Virus record (IMG/VR): IMGVR_UViG_3300035092_000015
Span: 1-64,000 of that record
Source of the DNA: a virus
Length of the DNA: 64,000 bases
Strand: one strand, 5' to 3'
The position numbers and the translations under genes were made by a program. The notes under the pieces were generated by a model. It made no database searches. It had not been told where the DNA came from and saw only the letters and a list, made by a program, of their open reading frames with translations. This document shows, one piece after another, positions 47,980 through 55,604 of this stretch. Within the stretch, counting starts at the first letter, position 1. Each line of letters opens with the position of its first letter.

Positions 47980-48320
47980 CCGGCAAGATCCCAGAGAGCG
48001 TCTTCATCGACGCCAACCGGGCCCGCAACAGCGAAGTGCACGGGCTGAACAACGGCGGGCTCGAGCGTCTGATCGTCATCGGCGCCCGCGAACGCGGATT
48101 CCGCGCCGCCGTCGCCGCCGCCTACCGCGCCGGCCAGGCCAGTACAATAGACCCATGCACCCACACGTGTGGAACCCCCGGCTGCACCCCCGCGACCGGA
48201 TCGGCCAGTTCACCGACACACCCGGCAGCGGGTCGTGGCTCTCCCGGGCTGCCGAGCAGGCCCGGCGCGGGTTCACCGACGCCGAGCTTGCACAGCGCGA
48301 GCAGGACGTCAACGACCTGA
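47976..48320 (+). CDS. hypothetical protein with long overlap into the kinase gene
   Basis: 114 residues as an open frame, but only the first 55 look protein-like (MTGKIPESVFIDANRARNSE, LERLIVIGARERGFRAAVAA). The rest overlaps the kinase gene by 166 bases and reads as Pro/Ser/Thr shadow. Either a true overlapping gene or one whose stop was lost. Confidence 0.45.
   Translation: MTGKIPESVFIDANRARNSEVHGLNNGGLERLIVIGARERGFRAAVAAAYRAGQASTIDPCTHTCGTPGCTPATGSASSPTHPAAGRGSPGLPSRPGAGSPTPSLHSASRTSTT
48143..48148 (+). promoter_or_regulatory. -10 box directly before the tagged kinase gene, leaderless
   Basis: TACAAT ends six bases before ATG 48155, the same spacing as other leaderless starts here. No convincing -35. 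A separate promoter would let the kinase be made apart from the upstream operon. Confidence 0.4.
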
Positions 48321-49072
48321 TCGCCGGGAGCCGCCATCTGGACACCCACCGGGTGCACAAACCGAACGGACGCTGGTCCGACGAACGGGCCGCCGCTCAC
48401 CGGGAGATCTTGGACAGGGTGTGGGCGGAGAAAGCCACCCGGGTGCCGAACGAACACCGGGCGGTGATGACCGGCGGGTTGATGGGCGCCGGAAAGACCA
48501 CCGTCCTAGCCGGACACCCCGAGATCGACATGTCCGACTACCTGATGGTGTCGGCCGACGACATGAAAGAGGAGATCATCCGCCACGGTCTGGTCCCGCG
48601 CATCCCGGGCGCCGAACACCTGTCGCCGATGGAGCTGTCGGCGATGTACCACGTCGAATCGGCCTACCTGGCGGACGCACTGGCCGAACGCGCCTACGCC
48701 GAAGGGAAGAACGTGATCCTGGATGCGTCGATGGGCGACCGGACTGCCCCGGCGGCGCGGCTGGCGCGGCTGCGCGACATGGGCTACCAGGTCCGGGGGG
48801 TGTTCGTCGACATCCCGGTCGAGACGAGCCTGCAACGGGCGTCGGCCCGGTACCGGTCGGGGATGCAGCAGTGGGGCAGCGGTACCGGCCCGGGCGGGCG
48901 GACGATCCCTCCGGCGTTGATCGAGGGGCAACGCGGCCCGGGTGGGATGACGAAGAACCGGGTGGTGTTCGACCAGCTGCGCGAGGAGGGGTTGTTCGGG
49001 GCGGGGTGGGAGGTACACGACAACACCGGGTCGGCGCCGGTGCTGTTGAAGCGCGGAGGAATACAGACGTGA
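48155..49072 (+). CDS. tagged zeta-toxin-like P-loop kinase
   Basis: 305 residues in two parts. Residues 5-30 carry the phage tag (NPRLHPRDRIGQFTDTPGSG, then SWLSRAAEQ). Residues 100-290 are a zeta-toxin-like kinase: AVMTGGLMGAGKTTVLAGHP (Walker A, 107-115), YLMVSADDMKEEIIRHGLVP, HVESAYLADALAERAYAEGK then NVILDASMGDR, and a lid region with conserved arginines (LQRASARYRSG). Zeta kinases phosphorylate UDP-GlcNAc or other small molecules; the substrate is not readable here. Sharing the tag with virion-gene products suggests the kinase is carried in the particle. Confidence 0.8.
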   Translation: MHPHVWNPRLHPRDRIGQFTDTPGSGSWLSRAAEQARRGFTDAELAQREQDVNDLIAGSRHLDTHRVHKPNGRWSDERAAAHREILDRVWAEKATRVPNEHRAVMTGGLMGAGKTTVLAGHPEIDMSDYLMVSADDMKEEIIRHGLVPRIPGAEHLSPMELSAMYHVESAYLADALAERAYAEGKNVILDASMGDRTAPAARLARLRDMGYQVRGVFVDIPVETSLQRASARYRSGMQQWGSGTGPGGRTIPPALIEGQRGPGGMTKNRVVFDQLREEGLFGAGWEVHDNTGSAPVLLKRGGIQT

Positions 49073-49105
49073 CACGGAGCGTTGCACTTAGAGGAGGAGT
49101 GTCGC

Positions 49106-49372
49106 ATGGGCAGCAGCAGGACGGTGCAGCAACTGGTGGACGATCTCGCATCTGGCAGGATCAACCTGGATCTGGCGGTGAGGGATTTTGGGACCCGCCG
49201 TTGGCCCGGCCCGGCGCCGGAGACCGCGCAGCAGCGGCACGGGGTGCACGACGCGGACCTGCCCGACCCGAACAGTATCGATTGGGTGCAGGTGAGCCCC
49301 GGGCTGTCAGACGAGCAGCGTCGCGCGTTGCTGCGCGTGTACGACCAGCGTACGTCCCGCTCTGGGCGTTGA
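49106..49372 (+). CDS. hypothetical protein
   Basis: 88 residues from ATG 49106, chosen over 49082 because GAGGAGGAG lies eight bases upstream. RTVQQLVDDLASGRINLDLA is helical; the C-terminus LSDEQRRALLRVYDQRTSRS is too. Its place after the tagged kinase makes an antidote role conceivable, but nothing else supports it. Confidence 0.55.
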   Translation: MGSSRTVQQLVDDLASGRINLDLAVRDFGTRRWPGPAPETAQQRHGVHDADLPDPNSIDWVQVSPGLSDEQRRALLRVYDQRTSRSGR

Positions 49373-49611
49373 TCGCGGTCCGCGAGCTGTGTTTCGCGGT
49401 GATGGTCGCGGCGTGTGGGTGGTTGGCGGTGTATGCGGTCTGGCCGTGGTCGCCGTTGCCGGCGCTGCTGGTGTTGTGGTTGGGGACGCAGGTGGTGCCG
49501 TGGTTCCGGCGGCTGTCCCACCCCCGCCGCCCCCGGGTTGCACCCGAGGTGTCACCTGTGGTACAATGGTGGGGTAAGGGACAACTACAGAGAGGACCCT
49601 GCAATGAGTGA
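49369..49611 (+). CDS. possible membrane protein
   Basis: 80 residues from TTG 49369 with two hydrophobic stretches (LCFAVMVAACGWLAVYAVWP and LPALLVLWLGTQVVPWF). The 3' part runs through the promoter at 49538 and into the next gene, which weakens the call. Confidence 0.4.
   Translation: MIAVRELCFAVMVAACGWLAVYAVWPWSPLPALLVLWLGTQVVPWFRRLSHPRRPRVAPEVSPVVQWWGKGQLQRGPCNE
49538..49567 (+). promoter_or_regulatory. promoter with GGTGTCACC operator core
   Basis: TTGCAC, 18-base spacer containing GAGGTGTCACCTGTG, TACAAT (49562-49567). Nearly identical to the promoter at 50140. Serves the 49604 gene. Confidence 0.8.
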
Positions 49612-49903
49612 GAGCCAGGGCTACAGCGCCCCCGACGCCACCTCGCCCGAGTACCGGGCAGGCTGGGCCGCCGAGAGCGCCAGCCAGGCAACGACTCTGG
49701 TCGGAGAGGATCTGGACGACGATGAGCTGGGCATGTTCGCCAGCCGGCTGCTGGGATGGCTGCGCAGTCAGCCGGACGTGATCAGCGCCGAGATCGTGAT
49801 GGACACCGGCAAGGACGACCGCAAGACCAGCGCCGACATCATCCTCGGGGTGGATGTCGCCGCGATCGGCGGAGTCAGCATGACGATGAACATCACCCCG
49901 TGA
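49604..49903 (+). CDS. hypothetical acidic protein
   Basis: 99 residues: MSESQGYSAPDATSPEYRAG, a helix with an acidic run (LVGEDLDDDELGMFASRLLG), then strands (VISAEIVMDTGKDDRKTSAD). It forms a one-gene unit with its own promoter and terminator, so is likely strongly expressed. Unknown. Confidence 0.65.
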   Translation: MSESQGYSAPDATSPEYRAGWAAESASQATTLVGEDLDDDELGMFASRLLGWLRSQPDVISAEIVMDTGKDDRKTSADIILGVDVAAIGGVSMTMNITP

Positions 49904-49925
49904 CCTTGTTCCCTCTCTGATGGGC

Positions 49926-49967
49926 CCGGCCCCCCGGCGCGACGACGCCCGGGGGGCCGGTGCTTTT
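49926..49967 (+). terminator. rho-independent terminator
   Basis: 12-bp stem, 49926-49937 with 49949-49960, followed by TGCTTTT. The best textbook terminator of the window; it lies just before the tRNA gene. Confidence 0.85.
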
Positions 49968-49970
49968 CTC

Positions 49971-50041
49971 GGCTGCTTAGCTCAACGGCAGAGCAGGCGT
50001 CTCTAACACGCCGGTTGCGGGTCCGACTCCCGCCGCAGCCT
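49971..50041 (+). tRNA. tRNA with anticodon CTA (amber suppressor candidate)
   Basis: Cloverleaf by eye: acceptor GGCTGCT (49971-49977) with CGCAGCC (50034-50040), seventh pair mismatched; D-stem GCTC/GAGC with GG in the loop; anticodon stem GGCGT/ACGCC with loop CTCTAAC, anticodon CTA at 50003-50005; four-base variable loop; T-stem GCGGG/CCCGC. T33 and A37 are as expected. The anticodon reads UAG. No CCA is encoded and discriminator T is unusual. The loop recalls tRNA-Trp (CCA), but the charged amino acid is unknown. It is the only tRNA I found, between a terminator and the structural region. Confidence 0.8.
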
Positions 50042-50139
50042 CGCACCGCGCGTGGCCCGGACAGCCGGGTAACGCGGCGGGTCAGGGCGCCGGGCTGGCT
50101 GGGCGCCTTGTCGACTTGGCCCGCCGGGGCCACGAGCGG

Positions 50140-50169
50140 TTGCACGCGAGGTGTCACCTGTGATATAAT
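50140..50169 (+). promoter_or_regulatory. promoter with perfect TATAAT and GGTGTCACC core
   Basis: TTGCAC, 18-base spacer with GAGGTGTCACCTGTG, TATAAT (50164-50169). Sister of the 49538 promoter; 16 of the 18 spacer bases match. Drives the 50229 gene. Confidence 0.82.
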
Positions 50170-50228
50170 GGAGGTGCCCGGCCGGACGTCGGTCGGGCGG
50201 GTTGGCAACTCCAGAGAGGGAGAACAGG

Positions 50229-50633
50229 ATGTCTGTGACAGTGGGCGCAGGAGCCACCGAACAGGGCCGCGACTGGAAGATCATCCAGGGTGACCGGCCG
50301 CAGAGTGGCGCCTACGACAACCACGTCTGGCAGGAGTTCGCCGGGCTGGCCATCGAGGTGGGCGGCTACAGCGACCTGACTGCCATCGACCCCTACAGCG
50401 GGCGCAGGTTCTGGCTGGGCGACGCCTACCGGTGCAACACGCACACGGCGATGCTGAAAGCCGCCAAGCCCGGCGAGGAGGCTCTCGCGGTCTACCAGGC
50501 GTCACACGAGTGCGGCGACTGCGGCGGCACGATGATCGCCGCGATCCGCCGGCTGTTGGACGCGATGGAGGCCGTCGGGTTCCCCGGCGAGCCGGCCGAC
50601 GAGCCCCGCAGGGCGAACGTGGCCAGCGCCTGA
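50229..50633 (+). CDS. hypothetical protein with CxxC
   Basis: 134 residues from ATG 50229 after AGAGAGGGAG. MSVTVGAGATEQGRDWKIIQ, LTAIDPYSGRRFWLGDAYRC and SHECGDCGGTMIAAIRRLLD. The zinc-type CGDC pair and isolated promoter/terminator unit resemble the 49604 unit. Unknown. Confidence 0.65.
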   Translation: MSVTVGAGATEQGRDWKIIQGDRPQSGAYDNHVWQEFAGLAIEVGGYSDLTAIDPYSGRRFWLGDAYRCNTHTAMLKAAKPGEEALAVYQASHECGDCGGTMIAAIRRLLDAMEAVGFPGEPADEPRRANVASA

Positions 50634-50644
50634 CCAACCCAACA

Positions 50645-50676
50645 CGACGCCCCCCAGGGCAACCTGGGGGGCGTCG
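50645..50676. terminator. bidirectional terminator between convergent genes
   Basis: Perfect 14-bp stem, 50645-50658 with 50663-50676, GCAA loop. It lies between the rightward gene ending at 50633 and the leftward gene ending at 50679. Confidence 0.82.
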
Positions 50677-50678
50677 CC

Positions 50679-50825
50679 CTATCCGGGGATGTGTTCGATC
50701 AGCACCGCGACCACAAACGCACAGAACCCGCCCCAACCCAGCCGCTCCGGGATCAACCCGAACGCAGCCAGCCCCGACAGGACCAACGCCAACAGCAGGA
50801 ACAGCAAAACCAACACGGTTGCCAT
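50679..50825 (-). CDS. 48-residue two-span membrane protein
   Basis: Reverse-strand frame from ATG 50825 to TAG 50679: MATVLVLLFLLLALVLSGLA then AFGLIPERLGWGGFCAFVVA then VLIEHIPG. Two clear membrane spans joined by a short loop. The convergent terminator right after its stop supports expression. The only leftward gene found right of 34 kb. Unknown. Confidence 0.6.
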   Translation of the reverse strand: MATVLVLLFLLLALVLSGLAAFGLIPERLGWGGFCAFVVAVLIEHIPG

Positions 50826-50910
50826 ACCGGGTGTTTACCCACCGCGACCCCCGGGCATGCTACCATCGGGTAGCCAGGGTCGCGATGACCCCTGGATAGG
50901 GAGAGTCGAG

Positions 50911-51447
50911 ATGACCAAACCCGCCGAAGGTAAACGGCTAAGCGGCAACCCCGTCGGGATCCGGGTCAGCCCCAACAAAGACAGCCTCATCGCCCGCCGG
51001 ATCCGCGCGGTTGAACTGCGCGTCCAAGGCATGACCCTCAACCAGGTCTCCCAGGCCACCGGCGTCAACCCACGGACCGTCCGGATCGACATCGACACGG
51101 TGTTGCGCGAGCGGGACGCGGAGACCATCCCGAAGCTGCGCGCGCTGGAAGAGGAACGGCTCGACCTGGCCGTCCGGACCGCGACCGCGATCATCGAAGC
51201 CCACCCCGGGACTGAACTGGCGTTGAAGGCCGTCGACCGGTTGATCCGGGCATCGGCCCGCCGCGCCGGGCTGCTCGGGTTGGACGCCCCGGTGGAGTTG
51301 AACATCCGCAGCACCGAGGTGACCCAGGCAGACCTCGAGTTGGACGAGCTGATCCGGGAGGCGCAGGCACGTAACGCGAACACCCGGGAACAGCTGATCG
51401 CGCAGGCAGGCGGTGGCGGTGACGACACGGCAACCCCGGTGGCCTAA
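50911..51447 (+). CDS. HTH protein, small-terminase-subunit candidate
   Basis: 178 residues from ATG 50911. RIRAVELRVQGMTLNQVSQA then TGVNPRTVRIDIDTVLRERD is a clear HTH (about residues 30-70), followed by helices (LRALEEERLDLAVRTATAII) and a charged tail. HTH plus oligomerising helices just upstream of terL fits a small terminase subunit. The tagged ART-like gene lies between them, overlapping by 35 bases. Confidence 0.65.
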   Translation: MTKPAEGKRLSGNPVGIRVSPNKDSLIARRIRAVELRVQGMTLNQVSQATGVNPRTVRIDIDTVLRERDAETIPKLRALEEERLDLAVRTATAIIEAHPGTELALKAVDRLIRASARRAGLLGLDAPVELNIRSTEVTQADLELDELIREAQARNANTREQLIAQAGGGGDDTATPVA

Positions 51448-51943
51448 GGGTACGCCGTGGCAGCGGCAGGGACCTGGCCCGGGACGTTGGGCTGAGCAGC
51501 TGTCGGCGCAGCTGCCCGGCCACGTCGAAGAGCCTGACTACCGGGGGGTGCACCAACCACCCGACCCCCGTGGCGCCGACACCGTGATGCGGCTGGACGA
51601 CCTCGAAGCTGACATGCCCGACGTGTACGAACACCCCGAATACTACCTGTCCAGAGAAACCGAGGGCTGGCGGGAAGCAGTCCGCGCGATGCGCGCCGTC
51701 CGGGGCCGACCCGACGCTACGATCACAATCTACCGGGCCGCACCGCCCGAGGCGGGGGCGATCAACCCCGGCGACTGGGTCAGCACCAGCCGGGCCTACG
51801 CCGCGACCCACGGTAGACACGCCCACGACCCCGCCCAGGACTGGCCGGTCATCTCGATGCAGGTTCCGGTCAGGGACGTGTACTGGGGCGGGAACGACTT
51901 CACGGAGTTCGGGTACTGGCCCGGTGTTGAGGAACGGCCGTGA
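51413..51943 (+). CDS. tagged ADP-ribosyltransferase-like protein
   Basis: 176 residues from GTG 51413. Residues 6-35 are the tag in its WPxGTP form: RQPRWPKGTPWQRQGPG, then GRWAEQLSAQLPG. Residues 95-172 resemble ADP-ribosyltransferase toxins: DATITIYRAAP (Arg108, NAD-binding strand), NPGDWVSTSRAYAATHG (STS, 124-126) and YWGGNDFTEFGYW (Glu165, catalytic loop). Order and spacing are as in R-S-E class ARTs. The target is unknown. It overlaps both neighbours, placing a possible toxin inside the packaging module; the tag suggests particle delivery. Confidence 0.75.
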   Translation: MAVTTRQPRWPKGTPWQRQGPGPGRWAEQLSAQLPGHVEEPDYRGVHQPPDPRGADTVMRLDDLEADMPDVYEHPEYYLSRETEGWREAVRAMRAVRGRPDATITIYRAAPPEAGAINPGDWVSTSRAYAATHGRHAHDPAQDWPVISMQVPVRDVYWGGNDFTEFGYWPGVEERP

Positions 51944-53559
51944 CTGCCGTTCTGCCTGGGCTCGAGCTTGAGCTTGACGCCCCGCCGCTGCCCTGGATCA
52001 CCGACCCGTACCACCCCGAGGTCAACGCTGAGAACTTCGACCTGTACGGGTATCTGGCCCAGTTCGACCCCAGGCTGTTCACCCACAGCCGAGGCCGGCG
52101 TGAGATCACCCGGTACGACCCGATCCTGTTCGCGATCGTTTACTTCCCGCACCACATCCGCACCGACGGGCGGATCTCATTCGCCGACCCGCATTTCCAG
52201 TGGGCCGGCGCCGCCCGACGGTGGATCGTCCCCGCCGGGCTGAAGCAAGACCGGCACGCCTACGTCGCCCCCCGCGACACCGGCAAGTCGACCTGGTGGT
52301 TCCTGCTGCTGCCGATGTGGGCCGCCGCGCACGGGCACATCAAGTTCGCCGCCGCGTTCGCCCACTCCGGCACCCAATCCGAGACCCACCTGCACGCGTT
52401 CCGCTCGGAACTGGCCGAGAACCAACGGCTGCGGCAGGACTACCCCGACCTGTGCACCCCCGCCAGGAAGCCGAACGGGAAAACCACCGCCGACAACATC
52501 CAGATGTTGCGAACCAAGGCCAACTTTGCGTTCGCTGCGCGTGGGGTGGACGCGGCGAACCTCGGGTTGAAGGAGAAAGACACCCGCCCCGACCTGATCC
52601 TGCTGGACGACGTCGAACCGGACGAAGCCTCGTACAGCCAGTACCAGATGGAGAAACGACGCGGGACCATCATCGAGGCGATCCTGCCGATGAACCTGCG
52701 CGCCCATGTCGTGCTGGTCGGGACCGTCACCATGCCCGGCAGTATCGTCCACCAGCTGGTCGCAGTCGCGAGAGGCGACACCGAGGTCGAAGCGTGGGTC
52801 GGGGAGGAGAACTTCGCCCCGCACCACGCCCTGCCGATCTGTCTACGCGACGACGGGACCGAACGAAGCATCTGGCCCGCGAAATGGCCCCTGTCGTTCC
52901 TGATCTCGATCCGCCGGACCCGATCCTACCTGAAGAACTTCGCCAACGACCCGATGGGCACCGAGGGCGGGTATTGGACGTTGGAAGATTTCACCTACGG
53001 CGAACTGGGCAACCCGACCCGCTGGTTCCTCGCGTTGGACCCGACGATCACCACGAAAACCCGCTCCGACCCGGCCGGGGTCGCGGTCATCTCCTATGCC
53101 CCCGGCTATGTGATCCCGGCCGAGTCGCCGCGCAGGCTGCCGGCGAAGGTCCCGAGCCGGTGTCTGGTGGAGTTCGCAGCGGAGGTGAAGCTGGTCGGGG
53201 AGGGTCTGCGCCGGTACCTGTTGAAGGTCTTGCAGCGGTACCCGAGGGTCAAGGCGATCATCGTCGAAGGCAACCAGGGCGGGGAGAACTGGCACGCGAT
53301 CCTGCACGATATGCCGGTCCGGGTGGTTGTCGTGTGGTCGGAGGAGAAGAAGGAGGTCCGGGCGGCGAACCTGCTGGAGCTGTACCAACACAACCCGCCG
53401 AGGGTCCTGCACCCGGAGCCTGGGGCGGTGGTGGCGCTGGAGCAGCAGATGGCGTCTTTCCCCCGGGGCAAGGACGACATGGTGGACGCGGTCGGGTCGG
53501 TGTGTCTGCGTGTCCTGGGGAAGCCGCCGAAGAAGGGCCAGACGTTCTTCCCGGTCTGA
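51940..53559 (+). CDS. terL: terminase large subunit
   Basis: 539 residues from GTG 51940. ATPase: APRDTGKSTWW (Walker A, 110-120) and DLILLDDVEPDEA (Walker B, 218-230). Nuclease: LALDPT (Asp367), AIIVEGNQGGENW (Glu443) and FPRGKDDMVDAVG (Asp residues 512-516). Complete for a phage motor that packages and cuts DNA. The class (headful or cohesive end) cannot be read from motifs alone. Confidence 0.93.
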   Translation: MTAVLPGLELELDAPPLPWITDPYHPEVNAENFDLYGYLAQFDPRLFTHSRGRREITRYDPILFAIVYFPHHIRTDGRISFADPHFQWAGAARRWIVPAGLKQDRHAYVAPRDTGKSTWWFLLLPMWAAAHGHIKFAAAFAHSGTQSETHLHAFRSELAENQRLRQDYPDLCTPARKPNGKTTADNIQMLRTKANFAFAARGVDAANLGLKEKDTRPDLILLDDVEPDEASYSQYQMEKRRGTIIEAILPMNLRAHVVLVGTVTMPGSIVHQLVAVARGDTEVEAWVGEENFAPHHALPICLRDDGTERSIWPAKWPLSFLISIRRTRSYLKNFANDPMGTEGGYWTLEDFTYGELGNPTRWFLALDPTITTKTRSDPAGVAVISYAPGYVIPAESPRRLPAKVPSRCLVEFAAEVKLVGEGLRRYLLKVLQRYPRVKAIIVEGNQGGENWHAILHDMPVRVVVVWSEEKKEVRAANLLELYQHNPPRVLHPEPGAVVALEQQMASFPRGKDDMVDAVGSVCLRVLGKPPKKGQTFFPV

Positions 53560-53594
53560 TACCCTGGTCGTAACCGACAGAGAGGGGGCCGGCG

Positions 53595-55604
53595 TTGACC
53601 AGAGCGCTCACCCCGGCCCACGCCGCCCAGCTGCAGGTCGGAACCATGACCACCGCCGGCTACGGCACCCCCGCCCTGGTCAACCCCGGCAACCCGGTGG
53701 AGATCACAGTCACCCCCGACAGCGACGGCGACGGACAGCACCTCGATACTGGCGCCACCGGGCTGTTGATGCGCAGCCTCGCCGAACTGGACGCCGCCCG
53801 CCCCGAATACGCCCTAGCGGACGAGATGTACGACGGGACCGTCGAAGAACTGCACGTATCCGACGCCATCGCCCGGCTGCTGGCACAATCCGGCGTGAAC
53901 AACATCGAAAACCTGAACTACGCGAAAGTCCCAGTCGACACCATCGCCGAGAAGCTGCAGATCCGCGCGATCACAGTCTCTGCCGGCGACCTGGCCGAGG
54001 ACGACAGCCACGACCCCGACCGGGAGATCGGCGAAGCCGACCGCGACATCGAAGACGACCCTGAGGTCGACGAGCAGAAAGAAATCAGCAGTCACGCGCA
54101 GGAGCTGCTGGACGAGATCCGCAAACGCAACCAGCTCGACGCGGAAGAACCCGAGCTGATGAAAACCTGCTCCCGCTACGGCGAAGGCTACCTGTTCGTC
54201 TGGCCGGTGGTGGCCGACCCGGAAGGCTACGAAGAAGCCTCACCGCTCGAGCCGGACCAACCCGCCCGGATCGTCGGGGTTGACATGTTCGTCAACAGCC
54301 CGTACACCACCCGGGCGTACTACGACGCGGAGAACCCGCTGCGGATGACCCACGTCCTGAAATCGTGGGAGTGGTACGACGAGGCCAACGACGCCGACCG
54401 GCTCCGCGCCACCCTGTACTTCCCCGACCGGATCGAACGTTGGGTGGTCAAGCTGCAGGGCGACCAGGCCCGCCGCGAAGACTGGGAGCACTACGTCGAG
54501 GGCGACGAGCAGTGGCCGTTGGACAACCCGACCGGCGAGATCCCGTTCTTCCACCTGCGCAACGCCCGCCCCTACGGCGTGCCCGAACACCGGGCAGCGT
54601 ACGGGCCGCAACGGTTGATCAACAAACTGGTCAGCACCCACGCGGCGACGATCGACTTCCAGGGCTGGCCGCAGCGGTACTTCCTGATCGACCCTAAAGC
54701 CGACGACCCGATGATGAACCTGCTCGACCCGGACAACCCCGAGGACGATGGGGACGACCCGGAAGGCAGCGGACGCAGCCCGTTCCGGGCCGACCCGGCA
54801 GCGGTGTGGAAGATGTTCGCCAGCGCGGTCGGGCAGTTCCAGGCCGCCGACCCGCAAGTGTTCATGGCGCCGCTGGACCGGTACATCAAGTCGATCTCCG
54901 AACTGTGCGGGATCCCGCTGGACCGGTTCGTCGGGTATTCGACCCCGCCGTCGGGGGAGTCGCGGAAGGCCGCGAACGAACCGCTGTACGAGAAGGCCGG
55001 GTCGCGGCAGGACTCGTACGGGCCGGTGATGGAGGACGCGTACGAGTTCGCGCTGCAGCTGCTGGGTGTGACCGATGTGACGGTCGACGTGAAATGGAAG
55101 CCGCTGCAGGTCGCGGTTGGGCTCGAGGATTGGAACATCATCCAGGCGAAGATCGGCAACGGTGTCCCGGTCCGGCAGGCGTTGATCGAAGCCGGCTACC
55201 CGGAGGACGAGGTCGACATCTGGCTGGTGGATGAGACCGGCGCGGACCTGGTCCGGCGGGTGGCGTTGTTGAACTCGATCGGGACCGCGATCCAGGCGAT
55301 GTCGGCCGGTGTCGCGGTCGGGATGGTCTCTCCGGAGCAGGCCGGCGACATCATCGCCCGGATCATTGGGGCGGTTGGGGAGAACCTGCCGCGTCTGGCG
55401 AAGCCGGTCGCGTTGCATCCGCAGATGCAGCAGATGGCGGACCAGATGCAGAAGGACGCCCGGGGTCAGCAGGTGGCTGAGCATATCGCGTCCGCGCCGC
55501 CGCAGCCGCAGTTCGACCCGGAGGGTAAGCCTATCCCGCCGCCGCCTGACCGGCCGTTGCCGCCGATGCCGCCCCCGCCGCCGCCAGTAAGGGTCGGACG
55601 ATGA
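53595..55604 (+). CDS. portal protein
   Basis: 669 residues; TTG 53595 has GAGAGGGGG upstream, and ATG 53646 is an alternative. Features of SPP1/HK97-type portals: an N-terminal half with LAELDAARPEYALADEMYDG and NYAKVPVDTIAEKLQIRAIT, a long crown/stem region with GIPLDRFVGYSTPPSGESRK, and a Pro-rich C-terminus. Directly follows terL. Forms the dodecameric DNA gate of the head. Confidence 0.9.
   Translation: MTRALTPAHAAQLQVGTMTTAGYGTPALVNPGNPVEITVTPDSDGDGQHLDTGATGLLMRSLAELDAARPEYALADEMYDGTVEELHVSDAIARLLAQSGVNNIENLNYAKVPVDTIAEKLQIRAITVSAGDLAEDDSHDPDREIGEADRDIEDDPEVDEQKEISSHAQELLDEIRKRNQLDAEEPELMKTCSRYGEGYLFVWPVVADPEGYEEASPLEPDQPARIVGVDMFVNSPYTTRAYYDAENPLRMTHVLKSWEWYDEANDADRLRATLYFPDRIERWVVKLQGDQARREDWEHYVEGDEQWPLDNPTGEIPFFHLRNARPYGVPEHRAAYGPQRLINKLVSTHAATIDFQGWPQRYFLIDPKADDPMMNLLDPDNPEDDGDDPEGSGRSPFRADPAAVWKMFASAVGQFQAADPQVFMAPLDRYIKSISELCGIPLDRFVGYSTPPSGESRKAANEPLYEKAGSRQDSYGPVMEDAYEFALQLLGVTDVTVDVKWKPLQVAVGLEDWNIIQAKIGNGVPVRQALIEAGYPEDEVDIWLVDETGADLVRRVALLNSIGTAIQAMSAGVAVGMVSPEQAGDIIARIIGAVGENLPRLAKPVALHPQMQQMADQMQKDARGQQVAEHIASAPPQPQFDPEGKPIPPPPDRPLPPMPPPPPPVRVGR

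Noticed and set aside
52200-53573. 457-residue plus-strand frame over terL
   Set aside because: Out-of-frame shadow of the terminase, which has all expected motifs in its own frame.
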